Below are positions 54,501 through 64,000 of a stretch of 64,000 nt of DNA, piece after piece. A program made the position numbers and the translations under genes. This stretch comes from Bacteroidota bacterium. Lineage in GTDB: Bacteria; Bacteroidota; Ignavibacteria; Palsa-1295. Positions within the stretch are counted from its first letter, which is position 1; the number at the start of each line of letters is the position of its first letter. The stretch is taken from the NCBI GenBank assembly GCA_021324735.1, contig JAJPIO010000007.1:243364-307363 (forward strand). The letters run 5' to 3'. The notes beneath the pieces were generated by a model. The model was not told the DNA's origin. It searched no databases and saw nothing but the letters and a program-made list of their open reading frames with translations.

Positions 54501-57500
54501 TTATAGCTCTACAGCGGAAATACTCAAGTTACTGATTGCTGCAGTTCCAGTACTAATTGCTTTCAAGCTCACATCCATCCAATTGGCAACACCTACGGAC
54601 ATTGAAACAATAGCATTTAGTGAAAAGGCATAGGTATCACCTGAAGCAGAATTATTAATTGTAACCAGTGCCCCGGCCACTGTACCGGCAAGAGTTGTAC
54701 TTCCATTGGAGGGTGCGGTACCAGTACCAAACCGAATTTGAACACCAGCGCCACCGGTAGTGGTATTATCAATTGTACCGGAAATGATTATTAATACTTT
54801 ACCGCTTCCGCTCGGAGTAATTTTGGCAGCCCCACCCAGACCCATCATTACACCAGTAGTATTAGTAGTACCCGCCGGGTTTGTAGGAGTACCTTGATAA
54901 TAATTAGGCGCTGTGGACACGAAGTTGGTGCCATTACTCTTCAGTGTATTTCCCGCTGTGCTTGCCGTCGCTGGATAGGTCGCCGTGCTCCAGGAAGGAG
55001 CGGAATTCGCACCTGATTGTAAGATCTGACCGGCCGTGGCAGTCCCGGTTAAAATAGCACCGGCGGATCCAGTACTATAGAAAATACCCCCATTCGAAGC
55101 AGTTAGGTTGGCATTCGTCCCACCATTTGCTAACGGTAATACTCCGGAAGAGATCAATCCACTGCTGTTTGTATATAACGCACCTGCTCCATATTTTTGA
55201 AGCGTAGCGATACCGGAGCCGTTGAAGGACATCACTTTATTGGATGACAGGTTGCCTCCCGTCTGAAAAATAAGGGAATCTCCTGGCGATGCCGGACCAA
55301 TTATTAGGTTACCACCGAGATTATAGAGATATCCGGCATTCGGTCCGCCATTACTATATGCCGCTTGGGAATAGCCCGAGCTATTGATGCCCATATCGAT
55401 ATAGAATGACGTATCGGTACCGTTGTCGGCCGTCGCTACGATGTCGGTCGAGGCAGAACTTCCGTTAGATTGATTCTGCACTGTTATTTGTAAGTAGCTA
55501 TTTAATGATCCAGACGCTGCCAAAACGGAATTTGGTAGAACACTACCTCCTCCTAAGCGAAGCGTATTATTGACATCATCCCAATAAAAATTGGTATTAT
55601 CCTGCGAATATGTTCCGCCTGTGCCGGCAAATACAACGCTCCCAGGAGTGAAAGCTGTCGTAGAACCGGTACCGCCATTCGCAACCGGAAGCGCCGTGCC
55701 AGAATAACCCACTGCCAGTGTTCCACTCGATGTGATAGGCGATCCGGAAATCGAGAGAAAACCTGGTACGGTCATTCCCACGGAAGTAACACTACCTGTT
55801 CCAGGAGTTATCCAACTCATTGTACCGCCAGTCGTTGAAGAGAGCACTTGTCCGTTCGAGGCCGGTGCTGTAATCGGGAGAACGTAATTAATATTTGTTG
55901 CTCCCTGCGCACCTGCTCGCAGTGATGTGCGTCCGGAAGATGTCCCTTGAAATATTAGACTATCTGCCGTGCCACTGTTATTCGATAGAAATAGATTACC
56001 ATTCTGCACCTGTAATTTTTGGGTGGGGTTGACCATACCGATGCCAACATTGCCGACCTCGAAGGTCGAAGCCCCTTCTCCGGTTGAAAAATTATAGGTG
56101 GGCGTTCCACTATTGACGCCCAGCGTATTCATAAACAATTCAAATTCGCCGAAGGTCTGGTTCGCTGTGTTACGGATGGTCGACGTCCTGGCCTCGAGAC
56201 GCAAGTTCGACTGCACACCAGTACCCGGCTTAAATCCAAAGTCGACAAGGTTAACGCCCGGATTTGCGGCGTTCGGTATCATCTCGAAAAGTGCGCCATT
56301 CGAGCCGGTACGGTTCTGTAAATGTAAACGACTTGTGCCGTAAATATCGCCGGTCGATTCATAATACAGGTCCGAATCGGTTGTTGTTATATAGGAGCGA
56401 GCACCAGAAGTATTGTGTAGCACGATATTCGGTTGTGCAATCCCACCACTGGTAGTGACAGAGAGGCCGGTCGCAGTACCGCTTCCATTCGCCTTAGAGG
56501 TGATCGTTAATCCGGTCGCGGATCCGTTGGTGACGGCGCTGCCATCCGCAGTGATCGCTGCTCCGGCGAGTGCCGTACCGCTCGCGATCGTACCATACGC
56601 AATATCGAACAGCTTTGTCGTCGCGGTAGTGATCGTGGTCTGTGTCGAGGAAGGTCCATATTGCACACCGGCACTACCAATATCGCTCGGAGTGATCGCA
56701 GACGACACAAAATTGGTCCCATCGCTTCGCAAGAAATTACCGGCCGTACCAGCCGTCGCCGGATACGTCGCGGTGGACCATGACGGTGCGCTGCTTGCTC
56801 CAGAGCGAAGAATTTGCCCAGCTGTCGCAGTGCCTGCTAAAATCGCCGCTGCACTGCCTGTGCTGTAGAAGATACCACCGTTCGAGGCTGTTAAGGAAGC
56901 GCCTGTACCCCCATTCGAAAGCGTTAATGGCGAACCCAATGTGAGGCTTGCAAGTGTCCCTGCTCCGGTCGAGCTAATACGCTGAGTACCATTGAAATCG
57001 AGCTCGATACCCGACCCGAGATTGAATTGCGTTGAATTGATCGTTGCCCTCGTTGCAAGTGAGTTATCAGTATTCGAAGATCCGCCGGGCGTTGGCGTCT
57101 GTAAAATGATACTGCTGCTGCCTGAGCCTTCCGAAATACCACTCGAAAGGGTGAGATCGCCACCAGCGAGGTTATTAGTACTGGCTGCTACAAGCGGAGC
57201 ACCAGCCTGAACCGTCAGGCCTTGGCCTGGAAGAGTATTCGAAGTGTTTCTCGAAAGTGACGCAGTACGCGCAGTTGTTCCATTGAATGTAAGACCGGTC
57301 GGGTACGTAATCGTACCCGTCATTCCCGTAAGCGCTGTGATATTCGATTGTACCACACTTGGTAACGTTTGGCTAAGCGATGGTATGTTCGACCCGTTGG
57401 TGACAAGTACACTATTAGCACCAGCAGAGGTAGCCTGAATCGGTGAGGACCCATTACCATACAAAATACCATTCTGTGTAAAACTTGTAGCACCGGTTCC

Positions 57501-60500
57501 ACCCGAAGAAACACTCGATCCGCCGCCAATGAAATCAACTGCCCAACCACCTAATTCTTCATCCCATTGCAGTTGAATAATTCCACCAAGCGGAATGGTA
57601 ACCGGAGATCCCGTACCGGTCGTAATGCGGTTACCAGCGGTACTCGAAGAAGATTGATTTAAAAAAGTCAGGTCCTGTCCTGTCAAATTAATGACCTGCA
57701 TAATGCGACTTTCGACGCCTCCCGAAAGGCCAGTGATCGTATCCGGACCGGCTACCCCTGTAAGACCAACATGTAAGGTAAATTGCGAACCTGAACTCAC
57801 ATTATGATTTTGAGTATTACCGGTGATCGTAACGGTATCATCGTGGACAACGAGCGTTCCATTAATATCCAATGTTCCGCGCGGCGTTGATGTGCCAATT
57901 CCAAAGTGTCCACCATTGTCCAAGCGTATTTTTTCCGATCCACCGGTCGTTAAAGTGATATAATCGCCAGAAGGAGTTCCACCGGAAGTCGATTGTAAAT
58001 TGAGGGAAGCGCCATTCGCCGTTCCACCATACAAGACTGGTGTCGTCGTTGACGTCGAAGCGGTAAGGGTCGTAAATGCGCCCGTCGATGGATTCGAAGA
58101 GCCGATACTCGAGTTAGTGATCGTGAGGCCGGAAATACTGGATGTAAAACTAGGTGCTCCACTGCCACCCGATATTAGTAACTGACCGGAAGAACCTGCA
58201 CCGGTGGATGACATTGCAGTCGCAGACGCACCGTAGATAATACCTCCCGCCGTAAGCGCACTCGATTGTCCGGTGCCGCCGTTTGCTACTGCTAGTGTCC
58301 CTCCCAATGTCATCGTGCCAGAAGCCGTTACAGGACTATTGGAGACCGTAAGCCCGGTCGTACCACCGGAAAGACCGACGCTGGTAACGGTTCCATTTCC
58401 CGTACCAACAGAAGACCATCCAAAACCGCCACCAGGAATAACGTAAAGAAATTTTCCGGTTTGGGACGACGTGTCAGGTACCATAGATCGAAACGCGGCA
58501 CCAATGGACGTTTGCCCCGTCCCACCATTCGAAGCGCTTAGTGTTCCAGCGAGTGTGATCGTACCAGTAGTTGTGACCGGTCCGCCGCTCGTTGTAAGGC
58601 CTGTCGTACCGCCGGAAACATTGACACTCGTAACTGATCCATTTCCAGAACCTGCTGCGGACCATACAAAGCCGCCGCCTGGCTGTACGTAAAGATATTT
58701 TCCCGACTGACCGGTTGTATCGGGTGTAAGCGCCTTCAGTGCGGACGTAGCAGAGTTTGAACCCGTACCACCATTAGCGATCGGTACGATTGTAGAACCC
58801 CACGAGGCGATTGTTCCAATGCGAGTAATGTTATCTTGTACCGCATTTGGTAATGTTGAACCAATCGACGGCACACCGGAGCCATCGGTGACAAGCACAC
58901 CGTTATTCGCCGTTGCGAGTCCCGTGATTGTATTCGTTGTACTGGAATAAAGTAGTTGTTTCGCTGTCGTGCTTGCCGGGTATGTTGCAGAACTCCACAC
59001 CGGGGCCGAGTTAGAGCCGGATAATAGCACTTGGTTCGCAGTCGAAGTGCCGGCGAGGATCGCCCCGGCTGATCCGGTACTATAAAAAACACCTCCATTC
59101 GATGCCGTAAGTGAAGTACCAGTGCCCCCATTGGCAAGTGTCAATGCAGAACCAAGCGTTAGACTAGTGAGAGTACCGGCGCCAGCCGATGAGATGCGCG
59201 TCGTTCCGTTAACAAGTAGATCGACACCGTTCATAAGATTTAATTGTGTCGCATTGAGAGACAATCGAGTAGCTGGAATATTATCCGTATTACCAGTCGA
59301 ACCAGACGCTGCAGTTTGAAAATAAATATTTGATGTACCGGTACCTTCGGAGATACCACTCGAAAGCGTAAGATTGCCTCCAGCAAGATTATTCGTGCTT
59401 GCGCTCGCCAATGGAGCGCCTGCTTGTATGGTGAGGCCCTGCCCTGGCAATGTATTCGAGTTGTTTCTCGCCACCGATTCCATGCGCCCGCCCGTACCAT
59501 CGAACGTAAGTGATGTCGGATACTGAATGGGACCATTCAGACTCGGAAGCGAATCGATATTATTTAGTACGGTGCTGGGCAAGTGTTGGCTGAGTGAAGG
59601 GACATTTGAACCATCCGTTACGAGAATACTATTAGGAGCAGCACTCGTCACTTGAATCGGAGCCGTACCGTTACCGTAGAGTATTCCGTTTTGTGCAAAG
59701 TTCGTACTTCCTGTCCCGCCAGAAGAGACCGCAGTGGTAACACCTCCGGCATATTCTACCGCCCACCCCATTAATTCGGTACTGTACGTCAGTGCAGCGA
59801 GAGCGCTGGGTGGAAGTTCCAGGTCAGCAGTGCCCGTGTAGATCCAACTTCCTGGACCGCTCAAGAGCGACATATTTGCCAGTGTTATGGTCTCTCCTGT
59901 CAAGTTGGCGATCTTAATATACCTACCCTGCGCCCCTCCGGTAAACCCGGTGATGGTCGCGGGGCCGGCGGTACCACTCATCCCGATCGATAAATTTACT
60001 CGGGAGCCGGCACTCACATTGTTGTTCGTTGAGCTTCCGACGATTGTTACAGAATCGACGCCAAAGATCATTGATCCTTCAATATCCAGCGCCGCTTGTG
60101 GCGATGTCGTACCGACTCCAACCCTTCCGGCGAGCATCGTACCGGATATATTTGCATTGCCCGTTTGCGTCGTACCCGGCGTCGAACCTTGCAATTGAAC
60201 GCCAGAGGTCGATGTGGTCAGTATTCCGCCCGTCGCAGGAAGCGTATACGTCTGTGGTGATGAGGGACCGGTGAAGGTAACATATTGGCTTCCCGTCCCA
60301 CCGTTAGCACCCGTGAGCGGCGATGCTAATGTTAAACTCGAGAGATTACCCACACCACTCGACGAAATACGTTGCGTGCCATTTTGGTCGAGTTCGATAT
60401 CGGCGCCAAGATTTAATTGGGTTGAATTGAGCGTAAGACGGGTAGCTGGTGTGTTATCGACATTTGAAGAGCCAACCTGCGGAGATGGCGTCTGAAATAC

Positions 60501-62324
60501 GATCGAACTCGAGCCGATGCCTTCTGATATGCCGCTCGAAAGGATCAGATTGCCACCGGCAAGATCGTTGGTCGGCGCAAATGAAAGCGGTGCGCCGGAT
60601 TGAATCGTGAGGTCTTGTCCCGGAAGATTATTGGATGTATTCCGAGCCAGAGTTGCAGTCCGTGCGGCGGTACCATTAAATGTCAGGCCTGTTGGATAGG
60701 TAATCGCACCGGTAAGTCCTGTTAATGATGTTATGTTAGATTGAACAGCACTTGGGAGGGTTTGACTGAGGGAAGGAACGCTCGAACCGTTCGTTACCAG
60801 CACGCTATTCGCAGCCGCGCTCGTTGCCTGAATAGGTAGTGCTCCCGCACCGTATAAAATACCATTTTGTGTAAAACCTGTAGCACCCGTTCCGCCTAAT
60901 TCGACGTGCGTGATACCACCCGTGAACGAGAGTATCCATCCACCCAAATGATCGTCATAATCAAGTTCAACTCCGCCACCATTAGAAATCGTAATGTCCG
61001 CGCCGGTACCAGTGATGATCCGATTAGCGGCAAGACTACCCGTATTATTATTCGCCAGAATTAAATTTGCGCCGGTCAGATTAGTGATGCGCAACATCCG
61101 CCCTTGTGGATTGGGCCCAGATATAAAGCCAGTGATCGTATCCGCTCCAATGGTACCCGAGGCACCGACATGCAGCCAGCTTTTACCGTTTATTACAACA
61201 TTATCGTTACTCGAACTTCCTACAATAGTAATGGTATCGGGAGGGAATTCGAGATAACCATTGAGTTGAAGACCTGAGTTAACTGCTTGCTCACTCGCCG
61301 AATTGGACATAATAAAAGAAGCATCATTTCCAGCATCAGGAAGAGTATATGTTCGGCTTGCAATTGGCGTCGGTGCTGTGAGTGTTATCGTCTTTGTAGT
61401 ACCAAGGGTGACCTGATCGCTGGTATCGGTGAGCGTAATTCTTCGGAACGTTGGCGAACTGCTTGCACTAAGACCTGCTACGTCGTTTTGAGCGATGGTA
61501 TCCCAGGATGGAGTTTGACTTAGAAGTCCGGTGCCGGTTTGGGTCAGAAATTTTTTCGTCGTTGTCGTATTCCCTCCCAATCGCATGGCATCGCCGGAAC
61601 GGCCGCCATAGATAATGTCTCCGATCGTCGTCATCGGATTCACAAAAGGCATGATCCACGACATATTACCCGCATTGTCCGAGGACAATACTTGTCCGTC
61701 GGCCGGAGAGATCACCGGAAGCACATACGAAATATTGGACGTCCCCTGATTGCCGGCAGAGAAACTACTTGCACCTGTAGAATTTCCTGTCAGGATAATC
61801 TTTTTATTTGCGCCGGTAAGTGTGATATTATTACTGACATTAACATCGCCAAATGCACCAGAGCCGGCAAGGAACACACCATTGATATTGGCATTTCCAT
61901 TCTGTGTAACGCCGGGAGTAGTGTTTTGCAGCATTACTCCGCTTCCACTCGAAAGCAGCGTGGCATCCTGGTCGGGGAGCGTGTAAACGTGCGACGTTGT
62001 ACCGCCCGTGGTAAAAGTGACATACTGGCTTCCCGTCCCTCCGTTGGCACCCGTAAGAACATCAACCCAGGAGAGTGTGCCGGCACCCTCATTGAGCAAC
62101 AAACCGACGGCATTGGTACCGGGCAATCGTAAGGTATAACTGCTATCGAGCACACCGGCTTCGATCGCTACCGTCCGCGATGGATCACTGCTCGAACTCG
62201 GTAAAAGAAGTCGTCGGGAATGTTGCTCGGTCCACGTTTGAGCAAACAGGGTATTGGCGATCAATACCAGTGAAAGGGCAAATAGCAAACGCCCGATCGT
62301 GGCGGTCTTAAGGGAGGTTCTCAT
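54501..62324 (-). CDS. giant repeat-built secreted surface protein, 2607 aa
   Basis: The protein has a signal peptide (LLFALSLVLIANTLFAQ) and a very long Gly/Thr/Ser/Asn-rich chain made of phage-tail-fibre-like modules. About a dozen NGGTG or similar motifs occur, with segments such as GVGTTSPQAALDIEGS and TPRGTLDINGTL. Three long repeats of about 200 residues and three shorter ones are visible (separate entries). I saw no cysteine and no T9SS sorting domain; the end is ...NLSISAVEL. Similar proteins are adhesins or fibre-like, sometimes with a C-terminal endosialidase chaperone, which I do not see. Function is probably surface attachment. Confidence 0.8.
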   Translation of the reverse strand: MRTSLKTATIGRLLFALSLVLIANTLFAQTWTEQHSRRLLLPSSSSDPSRTVAIEAGVLDSSYTLRLPGTNAVGLLLNEGAGTLSWVDVLTGANGGTGSQYVTFTTGGTTSHVYTLPDQDATLLSSGSGVMLQNTTPGVTQNGNANINGVFLAGSGAFGDVNVSNNITLTGANKKIILTGNSTGASSFSAGNQGTSNISYVLPVISPADGQVLSSDNAGNMSWIMPFVNPMTTIGDIIYGGRSGDAMRLGGNTTTTKKFLTQTGTGLLSQTPSWDTIAQNDVAGLSASSSPTFRRITLTDTSDQVTLGTTKTITLTAPTPIASRTYTLPDAGNDASFIMSNSASEQAVNSGLQLNGYLEFPPDTITIVGSSSNDNVVINGKSWLHVGASGTIGADTITGFISGPNPQGRMLRITNLTGANLILANNNTGSLAANRIITGTGADITISNGGGVELDYDDHLGGWILSFTGGITHVELGGTGATGFTQNGILYGAGALPIQATSAAANSVLVTNGSSVPSLSQTLPSAVQSNITSLTGLTGAITYPTGLTFNGTAARTATLARNTSNNLPGQDLTIQSGAPLSFAPTNDLAGGNLILSSGISEGIGSSSIVFQTPSPQVGSSNVDNTPATRLTLNSTQLNLGADIELDQNGTQRISSSGVGNLSSLTLASPLTGANGGTGSQYVTFTGPSSPQTYTLPATGGILTTSTSGVQLQGSTPGTTQTGNANISGTMLAGRVGVGTTSPQAALDIEGSMIFGVDSVTIVGSSTNNNVSAGSRVNLSIGMSGTAGPATITGFTGGAQGRYIKIANLTGETITLANMSLLSGPGSWIYTGTADLELPPSALAALTYSTELMGWAVEYAGGVTTAVSSGGTGSTNFAQNGILYGNGTAPIQVTSAAPNSILVTDGSNVPSLSQHLPSTVLNNIDSLPSLNGPIQYPTSLTFDGTGGRMESVARNNSNTLPGQGLTIQAGAPLASASTNNLAGGNLTLSSGISEGTGTSNIYFQTAASGSTGNTDNIPATRLSLNATQLNLMNGVDLLVNGTTRISSAGAGTLTSLTLGSALTLANGGTGTSLTASNGGVFYSTGSAGAILAGTSTANQVLLSGSNSAPVWSSATYPASTTAKQLLYSSTTNTITGLATANNGVLVTDGSGVPSIGSTLPNAVQDNITRIGTIASWGSTIVPIANGGTGSNSATSALKALTPDTTGQSGKYLYVQPGGGFVWSAAGSGNGSVTSVNVSGGTTGLTTSGGPVTTTGTITLAGTLSASNGGTGQTSIGAAFRSMVPDTSSQTGKFLYVIPGGGFGWSSVGTGNGTVTSVGLSGGTTGLTVSNSPVTASGTMTLGGTLAVANGGTGQSSALTAGGIIYGASATAMSSTGAGSSGQLLISGGSGAPSFTSSISGLTITNSSIGSSNPSTGAFTTLTASTSTTTPVLYGGTANGASLNLQSTSGGTPSGDYITLTTGGSEKIRLDNGGHFGIGTSTPRGTLDINGTLVVHDDTVTITGNTQNHNVSSGSQFTLHVGLTGVAGPDTITGLSGGVESRIMQVINLTGQDLTFLNQSSSSTAGNRITTGTGSPVTIPLGGIIQLQWDEELGGWAVDFIGGGSSVSSGGTGATSFTQNGILYGNGSSPIQATSAGANSVLVTNGSNIPSLSQTLPSVVQSNITALTGMTGTITYPTGLTFNGTTARTASLSRNTSNTLPGQGLTVQAGAPLVAASTNNLAGGDLTLSSGISEGSGSSSIILQTPTPGGSSNTDNSLATRATINSTQFNLGSGIELDFNGTQRISSTGAGTLASLTLGSPLTLSNGGTGASLTASNGGIFYSTGSAAAILAGTATAGQILRSGASSAPSWSTATYPATAGTAGNFLRSDGTNFVSSAITPSDIGSAGVQYGPSSTQTTITTATTKLFDIAYGTIASGTALAGAAITADGSAVTNGSATGLTITSKANGSGTATGLSVTTSGGIAQPNIVLHNTSGARSYITTTDSDLYYESTGDIYGTSRLHLQNRTGSNGALFEMIPNAANPGVNLVDFGFKPGTGVQSNLRLEARTSTIRNTANQTFGEFELFMNTLGVNSGTPTYNFSTGEGASTFEVGNVGIGMVNPTQKLQVQNGNLFLSNNSGTADSLIFQGTSSGRTSLRAGAQGATNINYVLPITAPASNGQVLSSTTGGTMSWITPGTGSVTSVGMTVPGFLSISGSPITSSGTLAVGYSGTALPVANGGTGSTTAFTPGSVVFAGTGGTYSQDNTNFYWDDVNNTLRLGGGSVLPNSVLAASGSLNSYLQITVQNQSNGSSASTDIVATADNGTDTSFYIDMGINSSGYSQAAYSNGGPNAGYLYNLGGNLIIGPASPGDSLIFQTGGNLSSNKVMSFNGSGIATLQKYGAGALYTNSSGLISSGVLPLANGGTNANLTASNGGIFYSTGSAGAILTGTATAGQILQSGANSAPSWSTATYPATASTAGNTLKSNGTNFVSTAPNYYQGTPTNPAGTTNTTGVMMGLGGAAKITPSGSGKVLIIISGTIDNTTTGGAGVQIRFGTGTAPSNGSTTLAGTVAGALVTINNSASGDTYAFSLNAIVSMSVGVANWMDVSLKAISTGTAAISNLSISAVEL
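56907..57502 (-). repeat. long internal repeat copy 3 in the giant gene
   Basis: About 596 bp encoding NGILYG through ARTASLSRNTSNTLPGQ and NLAGGDLTLSSGISEG to the next NGGTG. The same order of motifs occurs in copies 1 and 2, so this is a duplicated module. Confidence 0.8.
59121..59721 (-). repeat. long internal repeat copy 2 in the giant gene
   Basis: About 601 bp with the NGILYG - SLSQHLP - NTLPGQ - NNLAGGNLTLSSGISEG - NGGTG order seen in copies 1 and 3. It diverges at residues such as VARNNSN versus LSRNTSN. Confidence 0.8.
60301..60896 (-). repeat. long internal repeat copy 1 in the giant gene
   Basis: About 596 bp with the same motif order as copies 2 and 3 (NGILYGAGALPIQATS, LARNTSNNLPGQ, NDLAGGNLILSSGISEG). 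It ends in GANGGTGSQYV rather than the SLTASNGG repeat that follows copies 2 and 3. Confidence 0.8.
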
Positions 62325-62548
62325 CGGAATGAAGAGAAAAATTGTCGAGTGTTACGAGCACTCATGAAAAGAATCTATGCGCAGGATCAACCCTGCTTCT
62401 TATCGCAACCAACCGATGAGAGAGTATGGGGGCGTCCCTAAAAGAGGATAAAGAACGGAGCGACGGACCAGTTTTGCTGGCTTTTACATAACACTTACCC
62501 GACTAAGTGAATGCCCATAGAATTCATTAAAATCAACTTCGGATTGGA

Positions 62549-64000
62549 TCAATTGATTATCACATAATCGAAATTAAGGGTGCTTCCCGGGCTACCGCCA
62601 CCAACGGTTCCAACCACAAACGATCCGCTTGCCTTGGAAACCACTTTGATCGAACGGTCGGTGCTACCACTGCCGGTATATGACCCGGTGATAGTGACCA
62701 TGATGATCGATGTTGTCGCTGCGTGAGCATCCGTGACCGTAGTCGTCGCTGAGCCACTCCAACTACCGCTTCCTGTATAAATACCCAAGCCATTCCGACC
62801 AGTCACAGCCGACGTTCCTCCTGTACCACCATTGGCCACGCTTAATTGCGTGCCGAGCGTGAGACCACCGTTGATCGTTGCACCGCCTGCTATAGTCTGG
62901 CCCGCCGAAGAAGTTGAGAGGATGAAGTTTGCCGCGCCGCCCGCGTCAGGAATAGTATAGGTCCTCGCCGCAGCCTGCGAAGCAGGTGTGATCGTAGCCA
63001 GATTCGCGTTCGCAGAATTCGCCAATGAAATCGAACCGGTCGTTGTGCTGGCGGTACCAATTTTTAGGGTAGCTCCATCGGTGAGGGACATGCGTTCGGT
63101 AGTGGTCCCGCCGTTATTGGTCGTAGACCACGAGAACCTACCGGAAGGCGTAGCGCCACTCGTGGGAATAAACGTCTCCCAGCCTTCGAATGTGTTGTTC
63201 GCCGGTGTTGTCGTATTCCAGACATTACTCTTGAAGTGCAGGCTCGGCGATTGCTGTACCGCGGTTCCGGCTGTTGCCGCTGTAGAATTATTCAGCACAA
63301 AGCCTTCGGTGATCGTCGTCGTAATGCCCGGCGCTGTGGATTCGATGTCGCCGGTTGCAACAATAGCATCATTCGTCGTGCCGCCTGTGGCGGTGACGTT
63401 AATGCCTTGCACGGTGCCCGAGCCTTTTCCTTTAGCGACGATCGTGAGACCGGTCGATGTCACGTTGGTGGCACTTGACCCACTTCCATCGGCCGTGATG
63501 GCGCCGCCCGCAAACGTTGCATTCGAACCAGCGGTGTAGGATACATCGAATAATTTGGTCGCACCGGTCGCAAGCGACGTCTGTGTAGCACTGGGGCCAT
63601 ACTGGACACCGATAGAAGAAATATCGCTTTGCTGGATCGCTGACGAAACGAAGTTCGTACCGTTACCACGAAGGTAATTGCCGCTCGTAGCAGCACCAGC
63701 TACTTGCAGACCCGTACTAACATTCAACACACCAGCACCAGGATCGGTCGTTGAACCCAACGCAGCGCCACCGCTCGAAAAGAGACTGAAGTTATTTGCG
63801 TACCCGGCACCATTGATCTGATCCTCAAAGTCTAAGTAGGATGTTGGATTAGCGGTACCTTGTACGGGTACGGTCTGTATCATCCAATCGACTGTTTGAC
63901 TGGCCGCTGTGGCGTTGGTCTTCCAGCCCTGACCGGTTAGTCGCAACCGTGGTGAGAATTGCTGTGCGCCAGCAGCAGCAGCAGTGGTGTTTGTTAGTGC
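62549..64000 (-). CDS. second giant repeat-type surface protein, C-terminal part (5' end outside window)
   Basis: The frame stays open to the right edge of the window (ALTNTT-AAAAG-type residues), so the TTG at 63946 in the ORF track is not the true start. The visible 480 residues share modules with the giant protein: NYLRGNGTNFVSSAIQQSDI, GVQYGPSATQTSLATGATKLFDV, ARTYTIPDAGG and ANGGTGGTSAVTG. RLTGQGWKTNATAASQTVDW is like the fibre-type repeat of similar surface proteins. It ends STLNFDYVIIN. It is a tandem paralogue of the giant gene, separated by 224 bp. Confidence 0.75.
   Translation of the reverse strand, partial: ALTNTTAAAAGAQQFSPRLRLTGQGWKTNATAASQTVDWMIQTVPVQGTANPTSYLDFEDQINGAGYANNFSLFSSGGAALGSTTDPGAGVLNVSTGLQVAGAATSGNYLRGNGTNFVSSAIQQSDISSIGVQYGPSATQTSLATGATKLFDVSYTAGSNATFAGGAITADGSGSSATNVTSTGLTIVAKGKGSGTVQGINVTATGGTTNDAIVATGDIESTAPGITTTITEGFVLNNSTAATAGTAVQQSPSLHFKSNVWNTTTPANNTFEGWETFIPTSGATPSGRFSWSTTNNGGTTTERMSLTDGATLKIGTASTTTGSISLANSANANLATITPASQAAARTYTIPDAGGAANFILSTSSAGQTIAGGATINGGLTLGTQLSVANGGTGGTSAVTGRNGLGIYTGSGSWSGSATTTVTDAHAATTSIIMVTITGSYTGSGSTDRSIKVVSKASGSFVVGTVGGGSPGSTLNFDYVIIN

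Noticed and set aside
54501-62324. Many rightward ORFs inside the giant gene (e.g. 56413-56868, 61539-62132)
   Set aside because: They are antisense shadows of a repeat-rich leftward gene of 2607 codons, and repeat together with it.

Overview
The window looks like the chromosome of a bacterium from the Bacteroidota/Chlorobi side of the FCB group. Several secreted proteins end in a type IX secretion (T9SS) sorting domain. Outer-membrane barrels and lipoproteins are common, and base composition is near 50% GC. A Kapabacteria- or Ignavibacteria-like lineage is my inference; there is no rRNA to settle it. I found no tRNA, rRNA, CRISPR array, transposase or integrase.

Region by region. 1-9 kb: the tail of a T9SS protein, an ARPP-1 family protein, a SIMPL protein, a Ddl-like ATP-grasp ligase and two large secreted beta-rich T9SS proteins. 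9-16 kb: a DUF3943 protein divergent from an ammonium transporter, which is followed by a porin-like barrel; then a lipoprotein, a small ABM-like protein, a Crp-like regulator and MsrA. 15.8-20.9 kb: a one-direction run rfbA-rfbB-higB-higA-rfbD-like-acyl-CoA synthetase, in which a toxin-antitoxin pair is wedged between dTDP-sugar genes. 20.9-30.7 kb: a gingipain-like T9SS protein, a PhyH-type dioxygenase, two tandem M61 peptidase paralogues (one has lost HExxH) and two secreted or lipid-anchored proteins. 30.7-34.8 kb: a tight bioB-bioF-bioD-bioA operon. 34.8-36.8 kb: mazG and a membrane protein.

36.9-41.9 kb is the accessory part: a leftward three-gene cassette (104-aa unknown protein, 795-aa N6-adenine methyltransferase with a possible N-terminal nuclease motif, and a Shedu/DUF4263 nuclease). 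Clusters of palindromic dispersed repeats lie on both sides, and some are inverted copies of each other. This is the best candidate for an uncommon defence system.

42-54 kb is mostly housekeeping: DAHP synthase, a CoA-binding protein, rsmE, an OppF-type ATPase, pgsA, ftsY, mutL, a GIN-domain protein and malate dehydrogenase, plus small unknowns. Two gene-free stretches (about 41.94-42.29 and 53.95-54.50 kb) contain hairpins and may encode structured RNAs. 54.5-64 kb: a 2607-aa repeat-built surface protein and the 3' part of a paralogue that runs off the window, both leftward.

The genes suggest a free-living heterotroph that makes its own biotin and aromatic precursors, takes up ammonium, builds a deoxysugar-containing surface and exports many large surface proteins.
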